Both the position numbers and the translations under genes were made by a program. A stretch of 64,000 nucleotides of DNA. Source: Chitinophagales bacterium. GTDB taxonomy: Bacteria; Bacteroidota; Bacteroidia; Chitinophagales; UBA10324. Positions 35,103 to 44,170 of this stretch are shown in pieces. Positions within the stretch are counted from its first letter, which is position 1, and the number at the start of each line of letters is the position of its first letter. The DNA is taken from assembly GCA_025056305.1 (NCBI GenBank), contig JANWWJ010000031.1, positions 1-64,000 of the forward strand, written 5' to 3'. The notes beneath the pieces are model-generated. The model saw nothing but the letters and a program-made list of their open reading frames with translations, made no database searches and was not told the DNA's origin.

Positions 35103-37760
35103 ATGCTCCGTGTAGGCATCTTATTTGGGGGAAGCAGCCGCGAGCGGGAGGTGTCGTTTGCCGGTGGGCGCACGGTTTACGATTTGCTGGATAAATCACT
35201 GTTTGAGCCCATTCCGCTGTTTCTTGACTCTTTGGGCAACCTGGTAGAGTTGCATTGGACTTATCTGTACAAAGGCACGATCCGCGACTTTTATCCTCCG
35301 GCCTCGTATCAGGGGGGGACAGATTATCCGTGGCAGATCTATATTGAATCGCTGAGCGAGCTTCAGGCCGACGAGCGGCTGCGTCTTCTGTCGCAGATAG
35401 GCCGGCCTCTGCGGTGGGATGAACTCCCCCAACGTGTGGACCTTGTTTTTCTGGCCCTCCACGGCACCGATGGTGAAGATGGCAGCGTGCAAGGCATGTT
35501 GGAATTGCTTCGAATTCCCTATACCGGGTCGGGCATTTTGCCTTCAGCCATCGGGATGGACAAAGCCTTTCAGAAAAAAATCATGAAAGAAGCCGGCCTG
35601 CAGGTGCCGCGCAGTGTTGTTCTTCATCGGCAGGAATGGCTCAACGGGAATCGCCGCCGCTGCTATGAGCACGTTCGCCGCGCGGTGGGTTTTCCTTTAG
35701 TGATACGCCCAGCTAACCAGGGCTCCAGTATAGGTGTGACTTCCCTGCATGAAGACAGCTACAGCCAGTTCTGTGCTGCCGTCGATAGGGCTTTTTTCAC
35801 CCATCGCCTAACCGCACAACAATGGAATAAGCTGAGCGAGCAGCAGGCAGCCGCATGGGTGCAGCAGCTCTGTGAAATCAAAGAAGGCATCGGATTGCCC
35901 ATACGTATAGGTGAAAAAATCATTTATCATCCAGAGACGCTGTTTCGCTTCTTAAGCGATCATTTTCGTCGGAGCAAACAACCGCTGTGGCTGTACAGCC
36001 TCATGGAAGAAAAGCAGGTTTTGGCCGAGGAATTCATAGAGGGCACAGAATTCAGTTGTATCGTCATTCGCAACGAGGACGGCCGTCCTTTTGCCCTTCC
36101 TCCCACCGAAATTCGAAAAGCCTCCTCGGTATTTGACTACCGCTCTAAGTATTTGGCGGGTATGTCGCGCAAGATCACCCCGATGGAGCTTTCCGACCGA
36201 AAAGTCGAACAAGTCAGGCAGGCCTGTGAGCGCCTGTTTTCCTTTTTCGATTTCCATGTGTATGCTCGTATAGATGGCTTTGTTCGCCGGCGGGATGGCG
36301 CCATTTTGCTCAACGATCCAAACACCACATCGGGCATGATGCCCTCTTCGTTTTTCTTCCATCAGGCAGCAGAAATTGGTCTTGACCCCACGCAGTTTTT
36401 AACCTATGTGGTGCGCACCTCTTTATGGGAACGCTTGCAAAGTGGAAAATACAGCCATGTGCGGCCCATGTTGAAACAACTGGATGAAGTTATCGCCCGC
36501 CGGCAGCAACAGCAGCAACAAAAGGTTCGTGTTGCCGTGATTTTGGGGGGATATTCCTCAGAGCGCCATATTTCGGTCGAAAGTGGTCGAAATGTATATG
36601 AAAAACTGGCATCCTCAACACAATATCGCCCGCTGCCTGTGTTTTTGCTGGGCAATGCCCGCAGCTATAAGCTCTATCAAATACCCATAAATCTGTTGTT
36701 AAAAGATAATGCTGACGACATAGCTGAACACATCCTTCATCGTCGGCGACGGGCCATGCTGACAGTCCTTTGCCGGCAGGCTGCAGCTTTAAGGCGTCGA
36801 TACGGAAGCTCAACCTACCTGTTCGAACCCCGGCGACTCACCTGGGCGCAGTTGCGGCAAATGTGTGATAAGGTTTTTATAGCGCTGCATGGGCGCCCGG
36901 GGGAAGATGGTACGTTGCAACAGGCGCTGGAACGTATTGGCCTGCCTTACAATGGTTCGGGGCCTGAGTCCTCGCAGCTAACCATCGATAAATATGCCAC
37001 CAACGAACTGCTGGCGCGTCATGGCCTGCGGGTACCCCGACATCAGTTGTTTTATCGCAAGCAGTGGCGGCAGCATCCACGCCGGTTTTTTCAGTTAATT
37101 GAGGAGCAATTCTCCTATCCATTTATTTGTAAGCCGGTCGATGATGGATGCAGTGCTGCCGTAAAAAAAATTGAGCAGCGAAGCCAGCTCGAGGCCTATT
37201 GCAAGCTCCTCTTTCGCAACAGTGCCACCGTTCCCAAAGGACCTGGCTCGGTGTTAGGCCTCCAGCCCAGTGAAGAGTTTCCCGCCAAAGACCAAATGCT
37301 GGTCGAAGAGCTGATAACCCGCGGAAGTGCTGTTCGGTTTTTGGAAATCACCGGAGGCATGCTCATTCACCGCACGGCAAACGGCCAACTCCGCTACGAG
37401 GTTTTTGAGCCGAGTGAAGTGCTGGCTAGCGATCAGATTTTGTCGTTGGAAGAGAAATTCCTGGCAGGGGAGGGGCAAAACATTACGCCGGCTCGATTTG
37501 CGGAAGACCCTGCCGAAAACGAGCGCATCACCAAACAGGTTAAGGCAGAACTCGAAAAAGCCGCCCGTGTTGCCAACGTCAGGGGCTACTGCCGTATCGA
37601 TGCCTTCGTACGCATTTATGAAAAGGGTACGGTGGAAACCATCATCTTAGAAATCAACTCCCTGCCAGGTATGACCCCGGCAACATGTTTGTTCCATCAA
37701 GCAGCCTTACACCATTACCGCCCCTTGGATCTCATTGATCAAATCCTGAAAAACGCATAA
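35103..37760 (+). CDS. Fused double D-alanine--D-alanine ligase
   Basis: The 885-residue protein contains two complete Ddl ATP-grasp units joined by a Gln-rich linker (about 467-474). Half 1 (1-465) has GGSSREREVSFAGG, LALHGTDGEDG, TGSGILPSAIGMDK, EEFIEGTEF, YRSKYL and NDPNTTSGM. Half 2 (475-885) has GGYSSERHISVESG, IALHGRPGEDGT, NGSGPESSQLTIDK, and ILEINSLPGMTP. The usual ATP-site Lys is Arg in half 1 (R202) but Lys in half 2 (K677). The Tyr of the YxxKYL loop is present in half 1 (Y346) but is Leu in half 2 (LSLEEKFL). Each half has therefore diverged. It likely makes D-Ala-D-Ala for peptidoglycan; which half is active is unclear. A PASTA protein follows after 11 bp. Confidence 0.92.
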   Translation: MLRVGILFGGSSREREVSFAGGRTVYDLLDKSLFEPIPLFLDSLGNLVELHWTYLYKGTIRDFYPPASYQGGTDYPWQIYIESLSELQADERLRLLSQIGRPLRWDELPQRVDLVFLALHGTDGEDGSVQGMLELLRIPYTGSGILPSAIGMDKAFQKKIMKEAGLQVPRSVVLHRQEWLNGNRRRCYEHVRRAVGFPLVIRPANQGSSIGVTSLHEDSYSQFCAAVDRAFFTHRLTAQQWNKLSEQQAAAWVQQLCEIKEGIGLPIRIGEKIIYHPETLFRFLSDHFRRSKQPLWLYSLMEEKQVLAEEFIEGTEFSCIVIRNEDGRPFALPPTEIRKASSVFDYRSKYLAGMSRKITPMELSDRKVEQVRQACERLFSFFDFHVYARIDGFVRRRDGAILLNDPNTTSGMMPSSFFFHQAAEIGLDPTQFLTYVVRTSLWERLQSGKYSHVRPMLKQLDEVIARRQQQQQQKVRVAVILGGYSSERHISVESGRNVYEKLASSTQYRPLPVFLLGNARSYKLYQIPINLLLKDNADDIAEHILHRRRRAMLTVLCRQAAALRRRYGSSTYLFEPRRLTWAQLRQMCDKVFIALHGRPGEDGTLQQALERIGLPYNGSGPESSQLTIDKYATNELLARHGLRVPRHQLFYRKQWRQHPRRFFQLIEEQFSYPFICKPVDDGCSAAVKKIEQRSQLEAYCKLLFRNSATVPKGPGSVLGLQPSEEFPAKDQMLVEELITRGSAVRFLEITGGMLIHRTANGQLRYEVFEPSEVLASDQILSLEEKFLAGEGQNITPARFAEDPAENERITKQVKAELEKAARVANVRGYCRIDAFVRIYEKGTVETIILEINSLPGMTPATCLFHQAALHHYRPLDLIDQILKNA

Positions 37761-37771
37761 GGTTTTTCTTC

Positions 37772-38569
37772 ATGTCAGCAAAAGAGACCACGGGCAAAAA
37801 GATTTGGATCCTGATAGGCCGGCATCTGGGATTGGTAGTCGTTTTCTATCTGGGATTTATCGGCTTGTTTGCTCTGAGTGTACGCTGGTACACGCATCAC
37901 GGCGAACAAATAGACGTACCCAACCTTAAGGGGATGAGCATTCAGCAAGCAGCCTTGACGTTGCACCAGCGAGGGTTGCAGGCAGTGATTTCCGACTCTA
38001 CCTATCAAGAAGATGCTTCACCGCTGACCGTCCTGGATCAAGTGCCGGCAGCCGGATCTTTCGTAAAAAAGGATCGAAAAATTTATTTAACGATTAATTC
38101 TGTAATTCCACCACAGGTTGTCTTGCCCGACCTGAAAGATGTTTCCCTAAAGCAGGCGGCGGCCATTTTACAGAGTTACGGACTGAAGCCCGGACAGTTG
38201 ATTTACCGCCCCGACTTAGCCAAAGATGTTGTATTAGAAATGCGTTTGGGTGGGAAAACCGTACAGGCTGGCACGCAGGTCAGCAAAGGTTCGCGTATTG
38301 ACCTTGTGTTGGGTGATGGCTTGGGAGCTACTGAAGTGCCCGTTCCAGATCTTGTTGGCTTATCGTTGCGCGAAGCTCGTTTTGTGTTGGAAGGTACGGG
38401 CTTGCATTTGGGAGCTGTGGTAGCAGATCAGAGCGTGGTCGGCGATACCTTGGATGCTATTGTGTACAAACAACTGCCAGCACCCACCCCTGAAGCCATG
38501 ATGCATTTGGGCGAGGGCGTTGACGTATTCGTAACTTCACCGCGCAACTATGAACAAGACGAAGAGTGA
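37772..38569 (+). CDS. PASTA-domain membrane protein
   Basis: The 265-residue protein has one N-terminal membrane helix (about 14-35: WILIGRHLGLVVVFYLGFIG) and three PASTA domains (about 47-112 VPNLKGMSIQQAALTLHQRG, 117-183 LPDLKDVSLKQAAAILQSYG, 189-257 VPDLVGLSLREARFVLEGTG) facing the periplasm. PASTA domains sense peptidoglycan or unlinked muropeptides. There is no kinase domain. Its position right after a Ddl gene supports a peptidoglycan role and resembles an arrangement common in Bacteroidota. It overlaps the next gene by 20 bp. Confidence 0.9.
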   Translation: MSAKETTGKKIWILIGRHLGLVVVFYLGFIGLFALSVRWYTHHGEQIDVPNLKGMSIQQAALTLHQRGLQAVISDSTYQEDASPLTVLDQVPAAGSFVKKDRKIYLTINSVIPPQVVLPDLKDVSLKQAAAILQSYGLKPGQLIYRPDLAKDVVLEMRLGGKTVQAGTQVSKGSRIDLVLGDGLGATEVPVPDLVGLSLREARFVLEGTGLHLGAVVADQSVVGDTLDAIVYKQLPAPTPEAMMHLGEGVDVFVTSPRNYEQDEE

Positions 38570-40409
38570 GTGGAAGGCGGTCTGGGTAAGCATAGTGTTG
38601 TGGTGGTTCCCTTCCAAAGCACAGGAGGTATTATTGCCGCTGCGAAGCATGCCCCTGGAGGCACCGATCAAGGCTGCCCAACGTTCAGCCTTAAGTCTTC
38701 CTTTTATAGATGATTTTTCTTATGAAGGTCCCGTACCGGATCCGCAGCGTTGGGTCGATCGTCAGGCATATGTCAGTTATACCTATGGCATTAATCCCCC
38801 TTCTTTAGGTGCAGTAACTCTTGACGGCCTCAATGAAAACGGCCTGCCCTACGACACTACCAGCTATAAGCTCAACGTCATCGGCGGAGCCGATACCTTG
38901 ACCTCGCAGCCCTTGCTTTTGGGCTTGCTTGCCCCTGCTGATTCTGTATATCTGAGTTTTTTTTATCAAGCGGGTGGATTGGCAGACTTCCCCAATACCG
39001 CTTATTTCAATAACAGTAATTATGGAATTTCCTTTGGCGATTCTTTAGTGCTGGAGTTTAAAGATGCTGCCGGCATTTGGAAAAAAGTATGGGCCACCGA
39101 CGGAGTGATGGGTCCCACTCCATTCACGCAGGTTTTGATCCCGATTAAATCACCTGCCTTCTTTCATAATGACTTTCAGTTCCGGTTCCGCAATTATGCC
39201 ACGCTCGTCGGTCAATACGACTGTTGGCACATAGACTATGTTCGGGTGGATAAGAACCGATCCGCTGCCAACGATGTGCTCAATGATGCCGCCATGCAAT
39301 ATCGGCCTACGTCATTGCTGGGGCATTACCGCAGCATGCCGTGGAATCAGTTTTATGCGTATCAAAACAAAGAACGTGCAGCTCATGTTTTCTCCAGCAT
39401 ACGCATCAACCGGACACAGCCTACGAACATCACTACGCAAATGGCTGTGATCAACACAGCAAACGGCCAATCGCTGTATGTGTCCCCTCAGAATGCGTAT
39501 AACCTTCCGGCCCAGTCTTCTACACCGGTGCAGCATGCTACTACGACCCTTTCTGCACTGAGTGGCGACACCATTACCCTGCTTACCAAATTTTATTTAA
39601 TTCCTGGCTTTAGCGGAGATGTACAAGCGGCCAACGACACCGCCTACAGCTACACCGTTTTCAGCAACATTTTAGCCTATGATGATGGTACTGCAGAAGG
39701 GGTATATCGGTTACTGGGTTCTCCTGCCTCATTAGCCCTGAGGTTCGTGGTGAATGCTCCCGACACCTTACGCGGCATGCAAATCTATTTTCCACGCACC
39801 GAGGTGGACTTCACAAACCAACTCATAAACCTATATGTATGGAAATCGTTAAACCCGGAAGACAGTCTGTTGCGCGATGAGCTGATCTTTCCTGCCTATG
39901 GCGCCGGCCTGGATGATTTTGTCTTTTATCGTTTTTCCAGACCGCTTTATGTGGAAGACACGTTTTACATCGGCTGGCAGCAGGTCTCGTTGCTTACCGA
40001 TATGAAAACTGATGTCGGATTTGACCGTAACGATACTTCCATGCAGCACCTTTTTTTTAATGTAAACGGCACGTGGCAATCATCACAACTGCCCGGTGCC
40101 ATCATGCTGCGGGCAGTGATCGGAAAAGAAATTCCCTTTGGTGTGGGCATGCAGGAAATGCCCCCTTTGGGGCCGTACTTGGTATTTCCTAACCCAACAA
40201 GGCATCAAGTCCAGATCGCAGGGGAGTGCTCCCGAATTCAATCTGTTGATTTTTACGATGTGACAGGCCGTTGGCTAAGCCGATCGGCTGCATACGGTGA
40301 ACCGATCATCTTGGATACAAGCCATTTGCCACGAGGTTGTCTGATCATGGTGCTGCGCGACAATGCCGATAAGATTATTTTTCGTGCCCGGTTGTTTTTA
40401 ATGCCTTAG
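38550..40409 (+). CDS. Secreted protein with T9SS C-terminal sorting domain
   Basis: The 619-residue protein has a signal peptide (about 1-24, ending PSKAQ) and a beta-rich body with jelly-roll or MAM-like features (LPFIDDFSYEGPVPDP, YLSFFYQAGGLADFP, FRFRNYATLVGQYDCWHIDY). The last 80 residues form a T9SS-type domain (YLVFPNPTRHQVQIAGEC, VDFYDVTGRWL). It should be exported by T9SS to the surface. Its function is unknown. It sits inside the Ddl-PASTA run, overlapping PASTA by 20 bp, with a rhodanese gene 2 bp downstream. Confidence 0.88.
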   Translation: MNKTKSEWKAVWVSIVLWWFPSKAQEVLLPLRSMPLEAPIKAAQRSALSLPFIDDFSYEGPVPDPQRWVDRQAYVSYTYGINPPSLGAVTLDGLNENGLPYDTTSYKLNVIGGADTLTSQPLLLGLLAPADSVYLSFFYQAGGLADFPNTAYFNNSNYGISFGDSLVLEFKDAAGIWKKVWATDGVMGPTPFTQVLIPIKSPAFFHNDFQFRFRNYATLVGQYDCWHIDYVRVDKNRSAANDVLNDAAMQYRPTSLLGHYRSMPWNQFYAYQNKERAAHVFSSIRINRTQPTNITTQMAVINTANGQSLYVSPQNAYNLPAQSSTPVQHATTTLSALSGDTITLLTKFYLIPGFSGDVQAANDTAYSYTVFSNILAYDDGTAEGVYRLLGSPASLALRFVVNAPDTLRGMQIYFPRTEVDFTNQLINLYVWKSLNPEDSLLRDELIFPAYGAGLDDFVFYRFSRPLYVEDTFYIGWQQVSLLTDMKTDVGFDRNDTSMQHLFFNVNGTWQSSQLPGAIMLRAVIGKEIPFGVGMQEMPPLGPYLVFPNPTRHQVQIAGECSRIQSVDFYDVTGRWLSRSAAYGEPIILDTSHLPRGCLIMVLRDNADKIIFRARLFLMP

Positions 40410-40411
40410 CA

Positions 40412-40732
40412 ATGGATGAAATAACTGCTGAGGAACTCAGGACCTTGCTGGATGCCGGCCATCCGCTTCATTTTATTGATGTGCGGGAGCCCTGGGAGTA
40501 TGAGGAATTCAATTTAGGAGCGAAGAACATACCCCTTCATGAATTGGCTGGCATGCTGCCGTCGATGCCTTTTGAAAAAGATAAGCTCATTGTTGTTCAT
40601 TGCCAGCGGGGGCAGCGAGGGCAACAGGCAGTTGCCTTACTTAAGCAGGTCGGCTACGTGCAGGTGCGGAACCTTAGGGGTGGCATTGAGGCCTGGACGA
40701 GTTGTTACGGCAGGCATACCCCTGCACGTTAG
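40412..40732 (+). CDS. Rhodanese-like sulfurtransferase
   Basis: The 106-residue single rhodanese domain has the typical FIDVREPWEYEEFNLGAKNI and a candidate active-site Cys in VVHCQRGQRG, followed by LRGGIEAW. It can carry persulfide sulfur or act in a redox role; the partner is unknown. It is 2 bp after the T9SS cargo gene and is the last gene before a new promoter at 40755. Confidence 0.93.
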   Translation: MDEITAEELRTLLDAGHPLHFIDVREPWEYEEFNLGAKNIPLHELAGMLPSMPFEKDKLIVVHCQRGQRGQQAVALLKQVGYVQVRNLRGGIEAWTSCYGRHTPAR

Positions 40733-40754
40733 GCGGGTGCTGAACCTTTGCCGC

Positions 40755-40762
40755 TACTTTTG
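40755..40762 (+). promoter_or_regulatory. Promoter -7 box TACTTTTG before cytochrome gene
   Basis: This is an exact TAnnTTTG match 5 bp before the ATG at 40768, suggesting a near-leaderless mRNA and separating this unit from the Ddl run. Confidence 0.55.
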
Positions 40763-40767
40763 AACGA

Positions 40768-42672
40768 ATGAAAGTCGGCAGTCGCTTTCTGGTGGCAGCG
40801 CTCACGACTTTTTTGTTGTTTGGTTCGTGGGCCATAACCCACTGTGGCAAGCAACCACACCAAAGGCCTTATCGCAATCTAAGTGACACGGCCTACTACG
40901 TGGGCATGCAGGCCTGTCGCGGTTGCCATGAAGATATTTATCAAACGTTTATACGTACCGGAATGGGACAGTCGTGGGGGGCAGCCACTCCCAGCAAATC
41001 GGCTGCCCGACTGACCGGTCATGAAGCCGTGTATGATTCGTTCAAAAATTTCTGGTACAGACCGTTTTGGCTGGGAGATCGCATGTATATCGAAGAATAT
41101 CGCCTCAGGGGGACTGATACGTTATATCGGCGCCGTGAGCAGGTCACATTTATCGTAGGCAGCGGCCAACATACCAACTCACACCTGTGGTGGCATCAAG
41201 GATACCTCTGTCAGGCCCCTATTACCTATTACACCCAAAAAGGTGTTTGGGATTTGGCTCCTGGCTTTGAGGGCGGCCGAAACAGCCGCTGGCAGCGCGC
41301 CATCAACATGGAATGCATGACCTGTCACAACATGTATCCGCAGGCCAGGGTAGGAGCGGAAAATGCTTACCTCAGTATTGGCACCGGCATTGAATGCGAG
41401 CGATGCCATGGCCCAGGCAGTATTCATGTAGCCGAAAAACTTAAAGGACTACGCGCAGATACATTGAAGGCTCCGGACTATTCTATTGTCAATCCCCGCC
41501 GTTTGCCGAGGGAACTTCAAATGCAGGTATGCATGCGCTGCCATTTGCAGGGCATAACCGTGCTGAAACCGGGTAAACGCTTTACAGACTTTAAACCGGG
41601 CATGTATCTGAATGAAGTCATGGAAGTCTTCATGCCCCGCTACGCTGGTGATCCACCCCGTTTCATCATGGCTTCTCATGTAGATCGCCTAAAACAAAGC
41701 CGCTGTTACCAGCAATCGCAAATGACCTGCTTGACCTGTCATAATCCTCATGTAAGTGTAACTGTTACGCCGAAAGAGCACTTCAACAACGCATGCAAAA
41801 GTTGTCACGGTGTAAAACACACGTGTACTTTGCCGCTGATGCAACGCCAAGCCGTCGGTGATCACTGTTATTCCTGTCACATGCCGGTTTCCGAAACGCT
41901 GGATATTCCGCATGTCACCGTTCACGATCATCGCATCCAGGTGCCCCAGGCCCGAAAGGAAAAAGAACAAGTTGCACAGTTTTTACGGTTGGAATGCCTG
42001 ACGAGTCAAAATCCATCCCCGCTGTTGATGGCTCAAGGTTACCTGCAGGCATACGAGGCCTTTGAACAAAAACCCTTTTTGCTGGATTCGGCTGCTTACT
42101 ATCTGAGTCGAGTTAAAAAGAAAGATCAACATTATTTCGAAACAGGCGTACGGTTGGCATTTCTGCGTCAGCAATTTGATCAGGTCCTTGACTATGCGGC
42201 TCGTCTGGACCCGCACACCATTTCTGCCTGGACTGCCTATCGCATAGGTGAATCTTATTATCAAAAGAAAAACTATGAACAGGCCTCTGCCTTTTTCGGC
42301 AGAGCTGTGCTTCACGATTCTTTGGATGTGCATTTTCTGAATAAGTACGGCAGCAGCCTGATGGCACAGCAGCGCTTGGGAGAAGCCGAACAAGTCTTTA
42401 GGCGAATAGTGGCCCTGTATGATCGCTATGCTCCGGGCTGGAACAACCTGGGGTACGTGTGGCTGCAACGAAACAATCATGCTCAAGCCCGGGAGTGCTT
42501 TCGACGCGCTTTAGAGCTCGATCCTGACTATGAACAGGCGTGGCTGAATCTGGCCGCCCTCGAGTGGACTTTAGGAGACCGGCAAGCGGCACGCCAGCAT
42601 CTGCAGCAGGTGTTAAGGCTTAACCCGCATAATGCCCAGGCATTGGCCGCCATGCGGCAGATCGGTGGCTGA
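40768..42672 (+). CDS. Seven-heme cytochrome c with TPR repeats
   Basis: The 634-residue protein has a signal peptide and a poor lipobox-like Cys (THC at residue 26). Seven CxxCH heme motifs start at C50, C183, C210, C255, C321, C343 and C367, and the C-terminal third (about 465-634) carries TPRs (AWTAYRIGESYYQKKNYEQA, AWLNLAALEWTLGDRQ). It is presumably periplasmic or on the outer-membrane face and takes part in electron transfer; a role like nitrite or tetrathionate-type multiheme reductases cannot be shown. mltG follows 17 bp later. Confidence 0.88.
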   Translation: MKVGSRFLVAALTTFLLFGSWAITHCGKQPHQRPYRNLSDTAYYVGMQACRGCHEDIYQTFIRTGMGQSWGAATPSKSAARLTGHEAVYDSFKNFWYRPFWLGDRMYIEEYRLRGTDTLYRRREQVTFIVGSGQHTNSHLWWHQGYLCQAPITYYTQKGVWDLAPGFEGGRNSRWQRAINMECMTCHNMYPQARVGAENAYLSIGTGIECERCHGPGSIHVAEKLKGLRADTLKAPDYSIVNPRRLPRELQMQVCMRCHLQGITVLKPGKRFTDFKPGMYLNEVMEVFMPRYAGDPPRFIMASHVDRLKQSRCYQQSQMTCLTCHNPHVSVTVTPKEHFNNACKSCHGVKHTCTLPLMQRQAVGDHCYSCHMPVSETLDIPHVTVHDHRIQVPQARKEKEQVAQFLRLECLTSQNPSPLLMAQGYLQAYEAFEQKPFLLDSAAYYLSRVKKKDQHYFETGVRLAFLRQQFDQVLDYAARLDPHTISAWTAYRIGESYYQKKNYEQASAFFGRAVLHDSLDVHFLNKYGSSLMAQQRLGEAEQVFRRIVALYDRYAPGWNNLGYVWLQRNNHAQARECFRRALELDPDYEQAWLNLAALEWTLGDRQAARQHLQQVLRLNPHNAQALAAMRQIGG

Positions 42673-42689
42673 ACGGTTTCTTTGCAGCT

Positions 42690-43754
42690 ATGGTGCGTCG
42701 CCGTAAGCAAAGAGGGGCATTTCAGCGGGGCAAACGGGTGGCTTTGGTGCTTTTAGTGCTGGCGCTGTTTTCGGCGGGAGCAATGGCATACCGCTTCTAC
42801 CAAATAGTTTATGCCCCTTCAGTGCACGTGGATGAAGAAGATTTTTTGTATATACCGACGGGAACGAATTATACAGAACTTTTGGCCTTGTTGCAGCAGC
42901 AAAACGTAGTTCGGAAGATCGAACACTTTGATTGGACAGCCCGTCAGATGAATTTGCCTAATCACGTACAGCCAGGGCGTTATCGGATCCGTAACGGTAT
43001 GACCAATCGCGAACTGGTGGCTATGCTGCGCAGCGGTCGTCAAGAACCGGTCCGGCTGGTGCTAAATAAGTTTCGAAGTGCACAGGAATTAGTCCGTTAC
43101 GTATCTAACCGCCTGGAGGCAGATCAAACAACTTTGCTGCTGCTGTTCCAAGACTCGGTTTTTTTGCGCTCGTATGGACTAAAACCAGCCACGAGCCTGG
43201 CAATCATAATACCAAACACTTATGAATTTTTCTGGAATACCTCTGCGCGCGATTTTTTTGACCGCATGTATCGTGAATACGAGCGGTTTTGGACGCCCCA
43301 GCGGCGTCAACAAGCGCAGCAATTAGGACTTACTCCTGTAGAGGTGGTAGTGCTGGCTTCCATCGTTGAGGAAGAAACCAATCATCAACCGGAAAAGCCC
43401 ATCATTGCGTCGGTCTATCTGAATCGATTACAGCGGGGCATGAAATTACAGGCTGACCCAACGGTCAAATTTGCCGTGGGGGATTTTGGCTTGCGGCGCG
43501 TGCTGCTGCATCACCTCCAAACACCTTCCCCTTACAATACCTACCTGGTTTCGGGACTGCCGCCGGGGCCCATCTGCACCCCCCAACCGGCCACCATCGA
43601 TGCCGTCTTGCAAGCAACCCCTACAAATTACCTATACTTTTGTGCCAATCCCGAACAACCGGGTACGCATGTATTTGCCCATACACTAGCCCAACACAAG
43701 CGTAATGCTCGCCGGTATCAACAGTGGTTGTCGCAACAAGGAATTTACCGTTAA
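42690..43754 (+). CDS. mltG: Endolytic transglycosylase MltG
   Basis: The 354-residue membrane-anchored enzyme cleaves nascent peptidoglycan strands. One N-terminal helix (about 17-36) is followed by a LysM-like region and the YceG/MltG catalytic domain. The catalytic glutamate lies in SIVEEETN (E227), followed by IASVYLNRLQRGMKLQADPT and GLPPGPICTP. A TTTCTTTG box, one base from consensus, lies 6 bp before the ATG. A thioesterase follows 5 bp downstream. Confidence 0.95.
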   Translation: MVRRRKQRGAFQRGKRVALVLLVLALFSAGAMAYRFYQIVYAPSVHVDEEDFLYIPTGTNYTELLALLQQQNVVRKIEHFDWTARQMNLPNHVQPGRYRIRNGMTNRELVAMLRSGRQEPVRLVLNKFRSAQELVRYVSNRLEADQTTLLLLFQDSVFLRSYGLKPATSLAIIIPNTYEFFWNTSARDFFDRMYREYERFWTPQRRQQAQQLGLTPVEVVVLASIVEEETNHQPEKPIIASVYLNRLQRGMKLQADPTVKFAVGDFGLRRVLLHHLQTPSPYNTYLVSGLPPGPICTPQPATIDAVLQATPTNYLYFCANPEQPGTHVFAHTLAQHKRNARRYQQWLSQQGIYR

Positions 43755-43759
43755 CTGCC

Positions 43760-44170
43760 ATGTACGCGCATGAAATCGAAATCCGGGTCCGCTACGGTGA
43801 GGTGGACATGATGGGATACCTCTATTACGGCTATTACTCGTTTTACTACGAGCAAGCGCGTGTGGAAACCATGCGTTCCTTAGGCATTTCGTACAAGCGC
43901 ATGGAAGAACTGGGGTATCTGCTTCCTGTCCGCGACCTGCACATCAAGTTTATCAAGCCCGCTTATTACGATGATGTGGTACGCATCCGTACCATGATCT
44001 TAAAGATGCCTACCACGCGTCATGAGTTTCATTATGAAATGTTTAATCCTCAGGGTGAACTGATCAATCAGGCCCGCACCACACTGGTTTATTTGGATAA
44101 AGCGACCCGTAGGCCGTTGGAATGTCCCCAGTTCATTAAAGATCTGCTCCGTCCTTATTTAAGCGAGTGA
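43760..44170 (+). CDS. YbgC-type acyl-CoA thioesterase (hotdog fold)
   Basis: The 136-residue 4HBT-family protein starts YAHEIEIRVRYGEVDMMGYL, with the catalytic-type Asp and then YYGYYSFYYEQARVETMRSLG. Such thioesterases hydrolyse acyl-CoA. The start MYAHEIE is chosen over an upstream in-frame Met within mltG. It overlaps the next gene by 4 bp (GTGA). The substrate is unknown. Confidence 0.9.
   Translation: MYAHEIEIRVRYGEVDMMGYLYYGYYSFYYEQARVETMRSLGISYKRMEELGYLLPVRDLHIKFIKPAYYDDVVRIRTMILKMPTTRHEFHYEMFNPQGELINQARTTLVYLDKATRRPLECPQFIKDLLRPYLSE

Noticed and set aside
41983-42486. Minus-strand open frame of 167 codons opposite the cytochrome gene
   Set aside because: It lies within the TPR-coding part of a clear gene on the other strand, with no start signal or recognisable motif.
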